From Lutraria lutraria (lineage: Eukaryota; Mollusca; Bivalvia; Venerida; Mactridae), in assembly GCA_964023205.1 (NCBI GenBank), contig OZ026833.1:41509137-41573136 (forward strand): a stretch of DNA of 64,000 nucleotides, in the 5' to 3' direction. A program made the translations under genes and the position numbers. The notes below the pieces were generated by a model. That model saw only the letters and a program-made list of their open reading frames with translations, was not told the DNA's origin and searched no databases. Shown in pieces: positions 1 through 12,486 of the stretch. Numbering within the stretch: the stretch's first letter is position 1; each line of letters opens with the position of its first letter.

Positions 1-541
1 GCACAGAGGGATTAAGACAGCGCTTAAACCCTTCTAGGTCCGGTTGCAGTACAATAAGATCATGAAAGTTGTTCCATAAAACCATAGTATACTAATCGTA
101 GGACATACACGTGTACTTGACAGAAGGAGAGGTTATGTATGTGGCGAAACATACTCACAGGAATCTCAACATAATGATAGTGGTACCGGTACTGCTACTT
201 GACCATATGCTATTTTGTAAAACGTGTCAATCTAGATAAATCACGTCTGTCTTGTAAAGTCAGCCAGTCGAGTTCATTTTGCATGTATATGGCTCTGCTT
301 TAATTTGAATAGTTGTTTTTGTCCACCTGGCTGCCCCTCGTTGTATATTTTCTAAAATAGTGATATTACTTTGTATATAGGGACTCCATACTAAAGACAC
401 ATATTCAAGTTGTGGTCTAACAAGGTCATATAAGCTACTTTTCTGAGTTTCTTTTGGATTTTTATTTGACGTATTCTTCTGCGGATAAAAGCTTGTTTGT
501 TTCATCGGGGTTAACGCCATTTTCAACATTATTTCAGTCAT
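1..541 (-). mobile_element. LINE reverse transcriptase, C-terminal part (degenerate)
   Basis: Minus-strand translation of 260-541 gives a reading with LVRPQLEYVSLVWSPY followed by ENIQRGAAR, the conserved C-terminal region of CR1/Jockey-type LINE reverse transcriptases (usual form: LVRPxLEYASxVWSPY...QRRAAR). Below 260 the frame is broken, but a motif like the usual LNxPTLQERR block and a terminal WNxLP-like block can be followed to the window start. It probably continues the reverse transcriptase at 1625-2280, the two pieces being separated by a MITE and other repeat sequence. It is a dead copy and the element's 3' end lies outside the window. Confidence 0.7.
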
Positions 542-591
542 TTCGTGGCGGGCGGTTATCCTAACCTGCTTTTCCGGACTTCATTTTATCC

Positions 592-1350
592 TTAAGTCAT
601 TAGATTTATGATGCATTACCTCCATTTTGAAGAGTACTCAAGTTCATGATTTTTACGTACAATTGACAAATTCCTTGAAGGTCTGGGTTCAAACCCCAGT
701 GGGACCATATTTTCTTCTTCTTGTTTTTAGTTTTTATGTGATGTTTTGTACTTAGAACATGAATTAACACAGTAATATGAAGGAAAATATTTATTTTAAA
801 ATATTTTGTTTAGATTATAGGAATGTATACATCGTTAATTAACGAAATTTCTGACACTCATCTTTTCAAAACCAGACGGTGAAACTTTTTAAAATTTGCT
901 ATAGACATTATACACACATAGTAGTTAATTTTTAGAAAATTTCAGGCGTTGTCCCACTTTAGTTTTTATCTTAGTGATACAAATCAATTTTTACTTTTTT
1001 GGTAATAAACAAAAATCTTCACTAAATCTTAAAGGGTTAGTAGTTCCAAACATCATATGTATACTTTGGATTGACTAAATGTTGGTTTCCCTTAGACATA
1101 CATGTATATACATTTTTGCATTTATTATGTCATCTGTTATGGAGGTAGATCAATTTTCATACATGTGTCTTCATTATATTTTAAGGTACTATTTTACGTT
1201 GGGGGTAGAGGAACAAAAATGGTCGTAACTCTCTTAACTGGTGGCGAAAGTTTTTTAAAAATCCAACTGTGAGTGTACTAGTGGATATACAAAAGAATGG
1301 CAATATTCAAAATGCAACCCTCAACACTTCATATTATACATCTAATACCT
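592..1350 (+). mobile_element. Non-autonomous inverted-repeat DNA transposon (MITE), copy 1
   Basis: About 760 bp that reappear, inverted and diverged, at 16055-16857. The outer end reads TCTAATACCT (1341-1350). The other end (from about 592) is a degenerate inverted version beginning TTAAG. The element has no coding capacity. It contains a T-arm/acceptor-like stretch, GGTTCAAACCCCAGTGGG, near 683-702. It lies between two pieces of one LINE reverse transcriptase, which suggests it inserted into that LINE. Confidence 0.6.
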
Positions 1351-1419
1351 AGCCAAGCTACCCCACATATTTCAGAGGTGAAGTATTTAACATAGGATGT
1401 AATATCTTCTGTCAGATTT

Positions 1420-1512
1420 GTCACGGACAGCGTGAGCCTCGCCCGGGGTTCGTACTCACAACCTTTCGATCAGTAGGCAACGCTCTAATCACTGAGCTAG
1501 CCGGGCGGGCCG
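1420..1512 (-). repeat. tRNA-derived SINE head (minus strand)
   Basis: The reverse complement has an A-box-like TAGCTCAGTGATTAGAGCG and a B-box-like GTACGAACCCC at tRNA-like spacing. The acceptor and anticodon arms do not fold well, so this is a tRNA-derived repeat rather than a working tRNA gene. It lies in the interrupted stretch between the two LINE pieces. Confidence 0.5.
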
Positions 1513-1599
1513 CGGGTAAGAGCGAGACTTTTGTTAGAGTAGAAGAAATTTTGTCGATGTGCTTGTTTCATAATATGTTCTATAATTAAAGCAAAACTT

Positions 1600-2290
1600 G
1601 TATTTCTTTTTAGAGATATTATGACTACATATTTACTGGTGTTGGACTCCATTTCCCAGGGTTTTCCCATAATACTAACTTTTCAAGATCACTTTTAAGT
1701 ACAGAGCAGTATTGGTTGTTGTTGATAACTAGATATACGGCAGTATAGTCTGCAAACAATCGAACATGAGAAGTAATAGAATTCGGAAGGTCCTGAAAGT
1801 ATAAGAGATTAGGTAAGGGGCCTAGTACCAATCCTTGTGTACCCCTGATGTAACTGTGACTTCTGAAGCGGTTGCGCCTTCCAGAACTAGTTTTTTTATT
1901 TACCTACCAGCAAATATTTTATCCAAGAAATTGTAACATTGTGTCACCACATTTTTGTAACGTAAATAATAATTTAGTACGACTGACTTCATCAAATGCT
2001 TTTCTAAAATCTAGTTAGATGAGGTCCGTTTGACGTGAATTTATTAGATTTCATGCCAGTTGGTCAATTAGTGGAATTAGCTAGGTCTCACATGATCAAA
2101 GTTCCCTGAATCCATGCTGGAGGTAATAAATTACATAATAAATGATTATGTTTGAAGCCACAATGTGTTCTAGGACTTTACAGAAAATGCAAGTTAATGA
2201 AACTGGGTAGTAATTTGCCAGGCCTGTTTTGTAACCTTTCTTGAAAAGAGGTACTACATTTCGTCGCCTGAATGTTACAATGAGCTATCT
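1600..2290 (-). mobile_element. LINE reverse transcriptase, palm region (degenerate)
   Basis: The minus strand at about 2270-2140 reads VVPLFKKGYKTGLANYYPVS, equivalent to the VxPLFKKGDKxxxxNYRPVSL motif of LINE reverse transcriptases. At 1831-1625 it reads VLGPLPNLLYFQDLPNSI followed by FADYTAVYL. The last is the catalytic FADD box with the second Asp changed to Tyr. Frame breaks occur between and after the two segments. The match is to CR1/Jockey-like non-LTR elements. The loss of a catalytic aspartate and the frameshifts show it is inactive. Confidence 0.75.
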
Positions 2291-2335
2291 ACTATTTTGA
2301 AGATTTTGAGATTTTTACATAATTGGATTCGTCTC

Positions 2336-2370
<35 letters not shown>

Positions 2371-2371
2371 G
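2336..2371. repeat. (GA)n microsatellite followed by a G run
   Basis: About 12 GA dinucleotides run directly into 11-12 consecutive G residues. The short reading frame across it is composition only. Confidence 0.9.
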
Positions 2372-2549
2372 CTACCTCTTCATGCTCTTGTTATAGCATT
2401 TGGAGCACCCGTGTTAATAGTTTTTCACATTTTGCTTTTGATAATTGACATTGAATGTTTGTTGGGCTTTTTCTCAAAACGGAGTTAGCTCATTATTATT
2501 CTCAGGCGACGATTTGCTGAAGTCTATAACTGTTACAAAAACAATCATA

Positions 2550-2620
2550 ATGCAGGCGTCACACTGTCCCGATATTGACAGCAGATGGCTGTCAATATTG
2601 GGGCAGTGTGGCGTTTGCAT
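2550..2620 (+). repeat. 71-nt hairpin, 32-nt arms and 7-nt loop
   Basis: The left arm (2550-2581) and right arm (2589-2620) are inverted repeats separated by CAGATGG. Twenty-seven positions are Watson-Crick pairs. The other five would all be G-U wobbles in a plus-strand transcript, so that RNA would pair along the whole arm. It could be a very small MITE or a pre-miRNA-like hairpin. No other copy was noticed in the window. Confidence 0.6.
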
Positions 2621-2867
2621 AAAGAACTTACAATGCTGTAAAACCAGTCAGCATCTCGGTGCTTTAATATAGTTCACAGTTCCATTAACTGTGCATATTA
2701 ATCAACTTGTCGTGTATATCTTTTGACCTACGGATATCTTAACAATAACATCAGAATATTAGGCTGATCGAGATTGATTGAAAATTAGCTAACGATGTAT
2801 GAAGACTACGAAAAGTGTTATTGCACAGCAGAGTCAATCTAAATACCACTTAATTGTGTGATATAGG

Positions 2868-3200
2868 AGAAAAACAATGTGTCTGATGCGGGGCTAGAGC
2901 CCGAGATCTCCTACTTTGCAGGTCTGATGGTTTACTTACTAAGATAATTCGACAGGATAATATCACAGCCAATTTATTCATAAAAATACTATATACATAA
3001 CATACATCAACATTCCTTATTCAAATACATCTTTTGCGACAGCCTCATACTCGTTTGAAGCATTTGTTCACTCTAGGTTTAGGTTTCCAACAGTTGTCTC
3101 ACACTTACGGCACAGAATGTAATAGGAGGGTGAAAACATTGTACCCGATGCGGGCTTGCACCCGCGACATCCCGCCTGCATTTCAAACGCTATTCAGTTG
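2868..3200 (-). repeat. tRNA-derived SINE, two head units in tandem
   Basis: Two related tRNA-like blocks (about 2885-2955 and 3140-3195) share a GATGCGGGxxTxxAxCCCG core in plus-strand reading. They are separated by a body containing CAGCCAATTTATT and TTATTCAAATAC. The same dimeric arrangement occurs at 11440-11760 and 26450-26830. It lies in the 3' flank of transporter gene A. Confidence 0.5.
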
Positions 3201-3481
3201 AACTTTATGTCGGAGGTTTCTATTTAGGACTTCACAATTTCACGGCAGGCGAGGAGAACCGAGTACCGGTACTTTGGTACGGATCGATGGTCAGGCACCG
3301 AGCGAATAACGGAGTTGGGCAAAAGTAAATTAATGAATGGGTTGAAACTGAAAAGCACAATTGAAGGTCTTGTTTAAACATAGTTTTGTTTCATAATACA
3401 GCGTAGGCCTGTACTACTACAATATTCATATACAACGTAAACGTTCTGAAAATCAACCGCCGGTGTTCACAAATATGGAAT

Positions 3482-6400
3482 TTACATGCTTGTCAGATAA
3501 TAAGCTGACGACCTACGTCTCTGTTTTTTAGTCTGTAGTTTGTGTACTGTCATTGCAATCAGAAACAGAAGTGCAGCAAACGTTGTTATTCCAGCAGCGG
3601 CATAAAACGGTACGGTGTAAGATCCAGACTTATCTCGGATATATCCTGAAAAAAGAAGAAAGTAAATTATAATTATAGACATGCTAGCAATATGCAACGC
3701 ACACAAGTATATGGCATAACTCGAAATACACCACATCTTACATTGAAGCAGTATGTCATTACAATCAGTAAACGATATGAACATATATTTTTAACTGAAA
3801 CGGATAGACGCATTAAAAAATATTATGGAGAAAATTCGACAAACCATATTCACAAGGTAACCTTTAGTAAAAATTCAGGCAACAATCCTTGTACCTTGAA
3901 CATTCGGAAAATGTAACTAAAAATAGTATGTTGCTGAAACACGAAATTCTAGGATACAATTTATTGAATTAGATAATGAACACAGGAACCTGAAATGTTA
4001 TCCATATTACAACAATAGCCTCCAACCCAAAAAAACGTAATCCGTGCCTTGTTCATAGACCGCCGTATTTACGCCGTTTTTTATTTTAAAACCTCGCGTT
4101 TGTTGTAACTGTCGGCAACAGCCAAGAAGTGTTACTGTTCTTTGCTTCGATCTTACCTAAATTTTGAATCTTTTTTTATTTCATAAAAGGCGATTTTGTT
4201 AAAAAGATGCGAATTGTCAAAATAAAGAAAACAAGCACAATATATTCAATGAAATAGTATTTACTTCTGAATTGGGAACTCCAGCTTTGCTGTGACGTCA
4301 CAGAATGGTGTGGCCGTCAAAAATGAATCGGCAAGAAACTGCATGAAAACATGCAATACTTTTTGCGACTGCAATCTGTTTATATACGTGTATACGTGTC
4401 CGATAGCCGTTAGATGCATTAAACCCTAGCGACTGCGTTTTTTCATAAAAATAACCATTATTTTAGTGGGTGGGGTAGAACACTTTGCACTCCTTGTGTT
4501 TTTATATTATATATAGGCCTATATATAGCTGTCTATGGACAAGGCTCTGATTATGTTTTTTGCCCTATTGTCGATATATGGATAAAATATCCGGTTCCTG
4601 TGATATGAATGAAGATAAATATGTTCGTTTTGTGAACACATACCGCTTACAGGTCCAGCAATCGCGTTTCCAATACCATTTGCTGAGAAGAGTATACCAA
4701 TAGCAGTAGGAAGATTCTTTACCCCAACCAATTTCGTCGAGATCACACTGAACATTGTAATGAACATTCCAATAGGTATTCCAGCGACAGTTAAGACTCC
4801 AATAGTAAAGCCTCTGGATGAAGACAATGCAAATCCAATTAAAACTAGCGTAGACGTAAGCGACGAGAAAAAAGGACATAACAGCGTTGGAATATACTTA
4901 GATTGCATCATGGCTCCGGGAATAAAACGTCCAAAAAGATTAACAATGTTCATAAGGAGCAGGCCGAATGTAACATCGCTTAATGACAGGCCTTTATCAT
5001 CAAATACATCGGCAACAAAAATTACTGCGATACCAATTGCAGGATTTGCAACTACACAACCAATGGCAAAAACGACAAAACTTTTGTTTCGTAAGATGCA
5101 TTTTATGCTCTGGAGAAGTGTCAGTGGTCTTTCAGTGTTATCATCTGTTGCTTTGTCTCCTTGCTTGACCCTTACCATTCTAGTTTTAGAATCACCTTGC
5201 AGTACTGGAAAATGTTTGATATAAAATAGGTCATTGTCTGTATTGTTAGGAGCGTCTTTGTTCTTGTCAATTGTTATCTTGTCACCACTTGTTATGACGG
5301 TGGTCCGCAATTCTTGTTGGTACTCCCGCAAACGTTCAGAATCAATGTTTTCATTTCGCGTTTTTGTCTTTACTACAGGTCTTTTCCAAAGTAAACATCC
5401 CGGAATACAATTCATTGTTAAACCTCCAATAAGCAGCAATGCACCACGGAAACCATACATATCACTGAAAATATTTAAAAGATCCAGTAGTTAACATGAA
5501 GACTTTCTGCTCTTATCAAACATGCGTCCAGTACAGATAATTCTTACCTTAGAAATATCGCATATTAATTACTGTTTGTACATAAACGAATTAATGAAAC
5601 CATTTTGTAGTAGCATGCAAATCTGTACTTCAGGAAGGATAACGAAAAACTTATCAGTGGAATGATACTAACTAGAATCCGATCTATTGCTAAATCATGG
5701 ATATATCATACGTTTTTATCCAATTTCTTACTTTTTCCCATTCAAGTGACCATGTGTATATTGTAACGTTTTATTGTTTTGGACAAAATCAATGTAGTTG
5801 TACCTTAAAAAGGCAAGTATATATGGGAACACCATACCACCAAGGGCGACTCCAGACGCTTGTAATGACAGCATTAGCAGCTTTCTGTTACCTTCGAAAT
5901 GTTGACCGATGGCAGTAGCTGAACAAATGTATATACATCCTATTCCAAAGGCTGCAATGACACAATTGATATTCTATTCAGTGATACTAAAGAATCATGA
6001 TCATAATGCCCTCAATTATTCAGGATCTAATGTTTAGTTAAACACTAAATGAGCAACAGCATGTTCGAGAAACAGTGGTTATTTTACAACAGAGTCGTGA
6101 GTTTTCATATTGTTAAAGTAAATAATACACGTAGTTTATAGGTTTTCACACTTAAGTCTTCCATGTAGATTCTTTACATTCCTGTTTAAAAATTAATAAG
6201 TAATTGCAATTTGGTTATCAATATTCTGCTTGAATCATTTCAAGAAAAAAAGACATGGTTTGGAATTAAAACCAATACGCAGCAGTCTGATAACTCTACT
6301 AAATTACTCTTTCAAGCTGAGCATGAACATTGCAGCATGAACAGTGAATATGACACGGAAAGATCACAGAAAAACATCTTTGGTCCATTTTTTGAACCAA

Positions 6401-9400
6401 ACACATGATTATGGATCTTTAATTCAATTTTTATGAAACTCATAATTTTCAGAATAACATTCAATGTGAATGATTACGATACTTATAAAAGAATTGGAAG
6501 CACCAATGAATGAGCACATATTGACATACCTAACATTAAGAGTGTGGAAACTTGATTGTTGAATACACGATTTCTGGAAAGGTATTGAAGCATTATAATC
6601 AGAATCCAGTATGTTATCTTGCGATTATTCAAGACTTTTTCTGTATCAAATTTTACAGTGCATATTCAAAGAAAATTTGATATCTCAAACAAATCTGTTT
6701 AAAACTGGATACGCGTTTATACTTAAATTCGAGTCTTTAATTACGACTTACCATGTGCTATTCCATAACTGATTGTCATATGCACTGTAGATGTTGCAAA
6801 GAAACATCCAATTAGACCCAAACTACCAAACACTCCTCCGCCTATTCCGCAAATTATTATACCAAATTTGTGGATAATGACTCCAGATAACAAGCCTGCA
6901 AATAAAAATGTTCTCGATGTAAGCAACCCAACTAGTGGTTTCACCTAAGCTTTCAATCTTTGACCCGAGCTGCATTCTTTTATCACACACATTTATAGTT
7001 CTCAAACTAGAACTTGATGTACAACGTCTCAGTTTTTACAAGAATTTTGAGTAACACACTTAAGGCACACGTTTTAGAAATAATTTATTTTTGTGCAGTA
7101 CTTTTGATACAAAATATGTTGTAATTCATAAGAGTCAGTGAAATGATTAACTTCATAGCTTGCTATATTTTTTATCATTTTCGTAAATCCAGTCACGAAC
7201 AGTCTCTCTTAAGCTATAAAATGCTGAAGTGGAGCGCGATTGTGAAAAAATATAACAACAAAATACAGATTCACTTTAAGAAAGTATCATCGAGTATCTG
7301 TTTACGAAAAGCTTATTTCTATAGACAAAGAATAGTACAGTGACTTTTTCAAGTGATTTATCGAAATGTCAATCCTGTTTTATTTCTGTTTCAGTGGGTA
7401 TAACGCCGTTATTCAACGATCTTTTAATTATATATGGCGATGAACCTTACTAGTTTTCCTGGACTGGATTCTTACCAGTACTTTACACCCTTATAAAAGG
7501 AGTCGGCAAGTTCTCCACCAAAAGAGGAGAACCGTTGTGTGTCACATTTCAGACAAGGGTATGCCGTGCCGTAATTTGGATTTCCACCCGTTTAGCCGGG
7601 TTATAAGTCAAGCGTACTATCCATTGGACCACGGCGCCGACCAAACTAATGTTCAAACATAAAATAAATTGGTTACGTGCAATCCCTTTTTAAGTATTTT
7701 GAGGCAACTAAAGGTCCCTAAATATAATTTCAAATCTAATAAATAAAGTGTGGATTTAGTTTCTAATATATGCTATGAAATGAAATGTTATACGCGGGAC
7801 CATATCATACGCATGGAAACTATATTTGCTTTGAATTATTTTGTCAAGAGAAATTTATTTGTATACAGCATTAATTTACAATACAAACGTTTAACGTCAT
7901 TACCCATACTAAGTAAATAATTCAAAGCAAATTCTCCAAAGACTAGTCATTAAAGAAATGTGTCAAATGCCTATGCATATAGATGACCTGTTCCAAAAAG
8001 AACGCCCATAGCTGTGGAGTGGATAACAGCCGTCTCAGCACGTGACGTATCGAATGAAGACATGACATCAACAAATATGGTTCCAATCGAGTAGAATAAT
8101 CCTATGTGCATAAACATCACCAGGAAACAAGTGATGAATACCAAACACTTGTGAAAGTCACAGTTAGTTACCCTGCAAACGCACATATATAATTATGTAG
8201 GTTTAAGGTGTAATAAACCACAGGGTCAATTATCATTAAGTCGTGGACCTACGCCATAACTTAATTCTTAATTTTGATTTTTAATGAAATTAGAAAAGAA
8301 ATGAATATTTCCTCATATCTTTTCAGAACTCGGGATGTAAATCTAGGTTCATGTGGTAATCATTGTACTATATTGCTCATATTACCAATTGTAACCCGCA
8401 TACAGCATAATTTGTGATATACAAACAATAGTAACATAAATCTTGTTAGTATGATTATGATTTGATAAAGTATACTATTAACTGAAGATGAAACCAGAAA
8501 TCAATACATTAAAATAAGCCCCGTCAAACATCCACATGATTCGTTCTAGTGTTTCATCCTTTAAAATGTGTATTGAATTGTAACAAATTGCATATCATCG
8601 GCCTGTTTCATGGCTATATCTTAGCTGAGATTTCAGTTTTTGAACTTACAAATATTTCATCAACTTGTTTGTAAAGAAAATGCATTTTATTGCTTTTTTG
8701 CGGGGGGGGGGGGTATTGGTAAACGTCTAGAATGAATACTTTTGGGACATTTTTAAGTAAAACTGTACTGTATAAAATAAGATATGTTTGTGAAATGGGC
8801 TCACGCATAAGTCATGCGATATTGTTTTGTCGAATTGTGATACTGCATCACAATAACATATATTTTTTTTGTTGTTGATTCAATGAAGGACACGTACCAA
8901 CGACATGATTATGATCACGTAAGTAAACGCGTGGATGTAAACACAGATATCCAGTTACATGAATTCATATTTTGAATGTTAAATTTAATTTGCAGGAAGT
9001 TACACAATAAGTACACGCTTATTTATTTGGTTTATAAAAATTGATTTGGCTATTTTTTCCATCGCAATTTTGTTCCAGACAAAGGAATGCAGTTATAATA
9101 CGTACCCCCATTTGGGATGCGGGATTCGTGCCATTTTTAGTCATGACGCGGGACTCTAGGCGTAACGAGACGCAGGACTCACGTTTGTTCGTGAATGGGT
9201 CGTGGGACTCGCTCCTTAAAATATTGAGGAACGCGAGACTCAGTGAAAAAAATATAAGGACGCAGGACTCGTGGGGAGGGGGTATTACCTTCTAATGAGG
9301 ATTGAGGACTTGTTGTGGCAATCGTTGAAGGGGTTGAATTTGTAAATACGGGGCGCAGTCGATGCTGCAGTGAGTTCACGATATTAACGCATTTTACTTG

Positions 9401-9757
9401 CATCGAACAAGTACACTATACGCAAAGATAACTACACTGACATCAGTCGAAACATGATTTACTTATGTTTTGGCCGTAAACTGGTAAACTTGTTATAACA
9501 ATCCGTAAAATAATGAACTAATTTTCGTGGACTCCTGATCGGATCAAATTGATCAGGACGAACACGGTTAATTTTTATGGCATGTACGTCACGGAAATTT
9601 GGTTTCAAAATATTGAAAAATACCTGAGTTATGAGAAATGTCTACATACTTAATGGACAACCCTCGTACATATGCGATAATATAAAAGTGTAGCAATAGT
9701 AAAATCACATCAACTTTATCATTATTAAGTATATAATTATATAAATTCTTACCTCAT
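3482..9757 (-). CDS. Monocarboxylate-transporter-like MFS protein, gene A (6 exons, intact)
   Basis: Exons on the minus strand are ATGAG at 9757-9753, then 8172-7988, 6895-6752, 5951-5804, 5464-4644 and 3645-3482. All introns are GT-AG, the phases fit, and the sum of 1467 nt encodes 488 aa plus stop. Family evidence: the exon-4 block GQHFEGNRKLLMLSLQASG (residues about 125-145) matches the SLC16 YFxKRRxLAxGxAxAG motif. GALLLIGGLTMNCIPGC resembles MCT helix 6, and the GYIRDxSGSYTVPFY block resembles MCT helices 11-12. About 12 hydrophobic helices are visible, with a charged loop at about residues 185-275. An in-frame stop lies upstream of the ATG with no other ATG between, which supports this start. 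The usual N-terminal DGGxGW signature is replaced by CDFHKC. Predicted role is proton-linked or facilitative transport of small carboxylates or related solutes at the plasma membrane. The substrate cannot be told. No AATAAA lies close downstream. Confidence 0.85.
7440..7645 (-). repeat. tRNA-derived SINE in intron 2 of gene A
   Basis: The reverse complement of 7560-7640 reads GCCGTGGTCCAATGGATAG then TACGCTTGAC, tRNA-like in layout. The downstream body, with a CTGGATTCTTACCAGTACTT-like segment, is shared with repeats at about 31500-31660 and 32075-32226 in copy C. It sits in intronic sequence homologous between A, C and F. Confidence 0.5.
8700..8714 (+). repeat. Poly-G tract
   Basis: About 13 consecutive G residues follow a T-rich stretch, in the long first intron of gene A. 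No gene is seen in 8190-9750 apart from this and the minisatellite nearby. Confidence 0.9.
9112..9275 (+). repeat. Degenerate minisatellite, about 29-bp spacing
   Basis: Six variants of a GACGCGGGACTC motif recur at about 9117, 9145, 9171, 9200, 9231 and 9260. Some have A for G in the G run. The intervening bases are poorly conserved. It lies in the first intron of gene A. Open frames across it are composition artefacts. Confidence 0.7.
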
Positions 9758-10112
9758 GTTTAAGTATTTCAGTGTCGCCAGAGTATTATTTTACGTATTC
9801 ACTAATTTGTCATAATAACCGTCAGTATAATGGTTTAAATCGGGTGTAATGAATTTGAAAATGGTAGTGTGGTGAAGCGTTCACGTGACTGACTGTATAC
9901 AAAACGTTCGTGAGGTACAATTAATCGAAATGTCTACACAAGCTTACATAATAGATAGCATAAATATCCTATGTCAAATCCGCGTTTTACTAATATACAC
10001 GAATATTCAACATTATTACCCAACGCATTATATTAATGTTAATTCGTTATTTTTTGCTGTTTCACAAAAAGATTTGGATATTTCCAAGAATTTTAATTTG
10101 AGTCTTACAGCG

Positions 10113-10134
10113 AACTGTTGACCGGTCAACAGTT
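10113..10134. repeat. 22-bp perfect palindrome
   Basis: AACTGTTGACC is followed immediately by its exact reverse complement, and a further TTGACTGTTGAC follows at once. It lies about 360 bp upstream of the first exon of gene A, so a dimeric factor site in its promoter region is conceivable. Function is unknown. Confidence 0.8.
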
Positions 10135-11439
10135 TTGACTGTTGACTGCCTCGATATCGAGTGTTTCCGTAATGAACGTTCGCTAACAATCAGTACATTC
10201 CGTCATGGCGGAACTTACCGATTGCAGTTGGGGTTATTATTATCATTATATTTATTATTAACAGCCCTTTTTAACGGTTTTGGGGTAAGGTGGAGGAGCC
10301 CTTTTAAAAATAGGCAAATTAGGGAAACATTACTAAGTAAACAAGCCCTGTGTAAAAGATATTTTGGTTGGGGAAATTCTTTCAAAAAGAAAATATATCC
10401 TATTCAGCTTGGGGAATGGGGCCGACTTCCGTTTCCAATTTCTTTTTCAGAAGAATAATTGAATAAATATAAATATTAAAGATATATATATACATATAAT
10501 GCATTAGGTAATAAAACAGTTATTCCACGGGCATTTGTGGAACAGTCCCGAGGTGAACGAGTGACTTTTTCAAAATGTCCACCCAACACCCATGAAATAA
10601 TTGTACACTGCTTTATGGATTGTAAACACTAGGACATATTATGTTGTTTATCAGGTCAATAGTAAACGCAGCCTTTAACCAAACTTGAAATAATGTCTGA
10701 ATGGGCAGTGTGTTTATACTCCCATTGTATATTGAGATCTGTGAAATGATCGTTAAGATGCTTCAATCAACAGCCTAGCGAAACACGATATCTAATCGGG
10801 TTTAATTGATAATATATACATGTACTGCTATTTTACTAAACTGTCAGAGCTGAATAATTACACGGTCGCTGAATGTGATTATTTTTAGTTTCCTACCACA
10901 GTCTATAGTTTTCGCTTATTTTACCGTTAGGGAATGTCCCATTCCACATGTTTATATTATTTATTATCGAATAGTTTTGTATCACTTACGAAATTAATCG
11001 AAGTTTAATATAAATCCCTGCATTGACCGTGACCTTATTCAGCTTTGACAATTTAATAAAATCGCTCTGTACTAGAATTGAAATTTTGAATTCCTTGGTA
11101 ATATTCATCTGTAAAAATAATGCGTTGATGTTGCATCAGATTTAAATATTTTTATGTGTATAATGAAAAAGGTAGAAGTTGTTATTTGTTGACTCTATGA
11201 GAGCTAGACAATATAGGGTGGCATAAAACATACTTGTCCGCTTTGCTGCAATTTGACATAAGCCTCCCTTTGATAGTTCTATTGATTTTGTCCATTTAGT
11301 CAAATCATGCGTGGTATTGTGACGACTTTCCTGATCCTATAATCAGCCTGGTAGCGCAATTCAAGTCGTGTCCACAAAGTTTGTATTCGAATTAAATGAT
11401 AGTAATAAGCAAGTCAATATGTGCCTAAATATATTGCAA

Positions 11440-11760
11440 AATGATGCTCTACAGACAGAGCTAATCGTATAATATTACAGCCAATTTATTAATACAATTG
11501 CTACATGTACCATATTGGTACATTCATCCTTCTTTATTCAAGACAATTAATGTGACATGCTTTTTGAGGCTAACCCAGCCTAAGGTTAAACTTAGCTCTA
11601 TGATTCCAAAGCTAGTTACACACTCATGGTACCAAATGTAATAGCAGGTGGGAACACTGTACCCGCTGCAGGCCTCCTGCCTGCAAGTCAGATGCTCTGT
11701 CAACTGAGATAATCGGAATGGATAATATAACTGGCAATTTTTTAATATACAAATACCATA
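11440..11760 (-). repeat. tRNA-derived SINE dimer
   Basis: Two blocks (about 11450-11530 and 11650-11760) carry the TCAACTGAGATAATCGG/CAGAGCTAATCG pattern, the complement of a tRNA A-box region, followed by the TTATTAATAC body seen at 2868-3200 and 59720-59830. The rest of 10140-12400 shows no recognisable gene. Confidence 0.5.
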
Positions 11761-12411
11761 CTTCTACATGTGAATTCCAAATACATCGAGAATGACTTTA
11801 GTCGTGTCACAAAATGATTAATAAGTATCTAAGCAATATACTTTTAATACTAATCCCTTTTTTATCTTTTATTTATTCAATACAAGCTTTTTAGAAGATC
11901 GTCTATGCAATTCAAGAATACTTTATTTTGACAGAGCAGCACGAACCATTACTTAAAAACAGTTCGTTATCATCATCACAAAGATTTCACGTCACTACTC
12001 TAACCCGTTTATATGATTCACCAGTGTTCATTCACATGATTGTGGCGTTATCAACAGACAATACAGGCTTGGACAAATCGAGGGATGATCAAACATGTAT
12101 ATAACCATCCACCGTATATTGCAGCCTTCACCGCCAATGTTTAAGATCCAAAGATCCGGTATCAGCTGTCATTAAACGCTTAGTCAAACATAGAGCATAA
12201 TCACTTATTTATTGAATAGACGGTCATAGACAATAATGTTTAACGAGTGTTACGGTGGGTAATACAATTAAAGGATGATTATGTAACATGCTGTTAATGA
12301 TGCAAAAAGCATATGAGTCTACATGTAGCTAGTTTACTGATTTATACATGTTACATGTATTTTCATCTAAACTATCAATGTATATACATATTTGTATTAC
12401 GACACACTTCT

Positions 12412-12417
12412 TTATTA
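12412..12417 (-). terminator. Candidate polyadenylation signal of gene B
   Basis: AATAAA on the minus strand (TTTATT on plus), about 70 nt past the stop codon of gene B. It is the nearest canonical hexamer. Confidence 0.5.
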
Positions 12418-12486
12418 CAAGGAAATTAAGAAAGATAAGTCTTTACAAGTCATTTTATAAGTATGTTTTTTTCTGAATGCATTGCT

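Noticed and set aside
10135..10458. 107-codon plus-strand frame
   Set aside because: No recognisable domain, and it overlaps T-rich low-complexity sequence with no splice or homology support.
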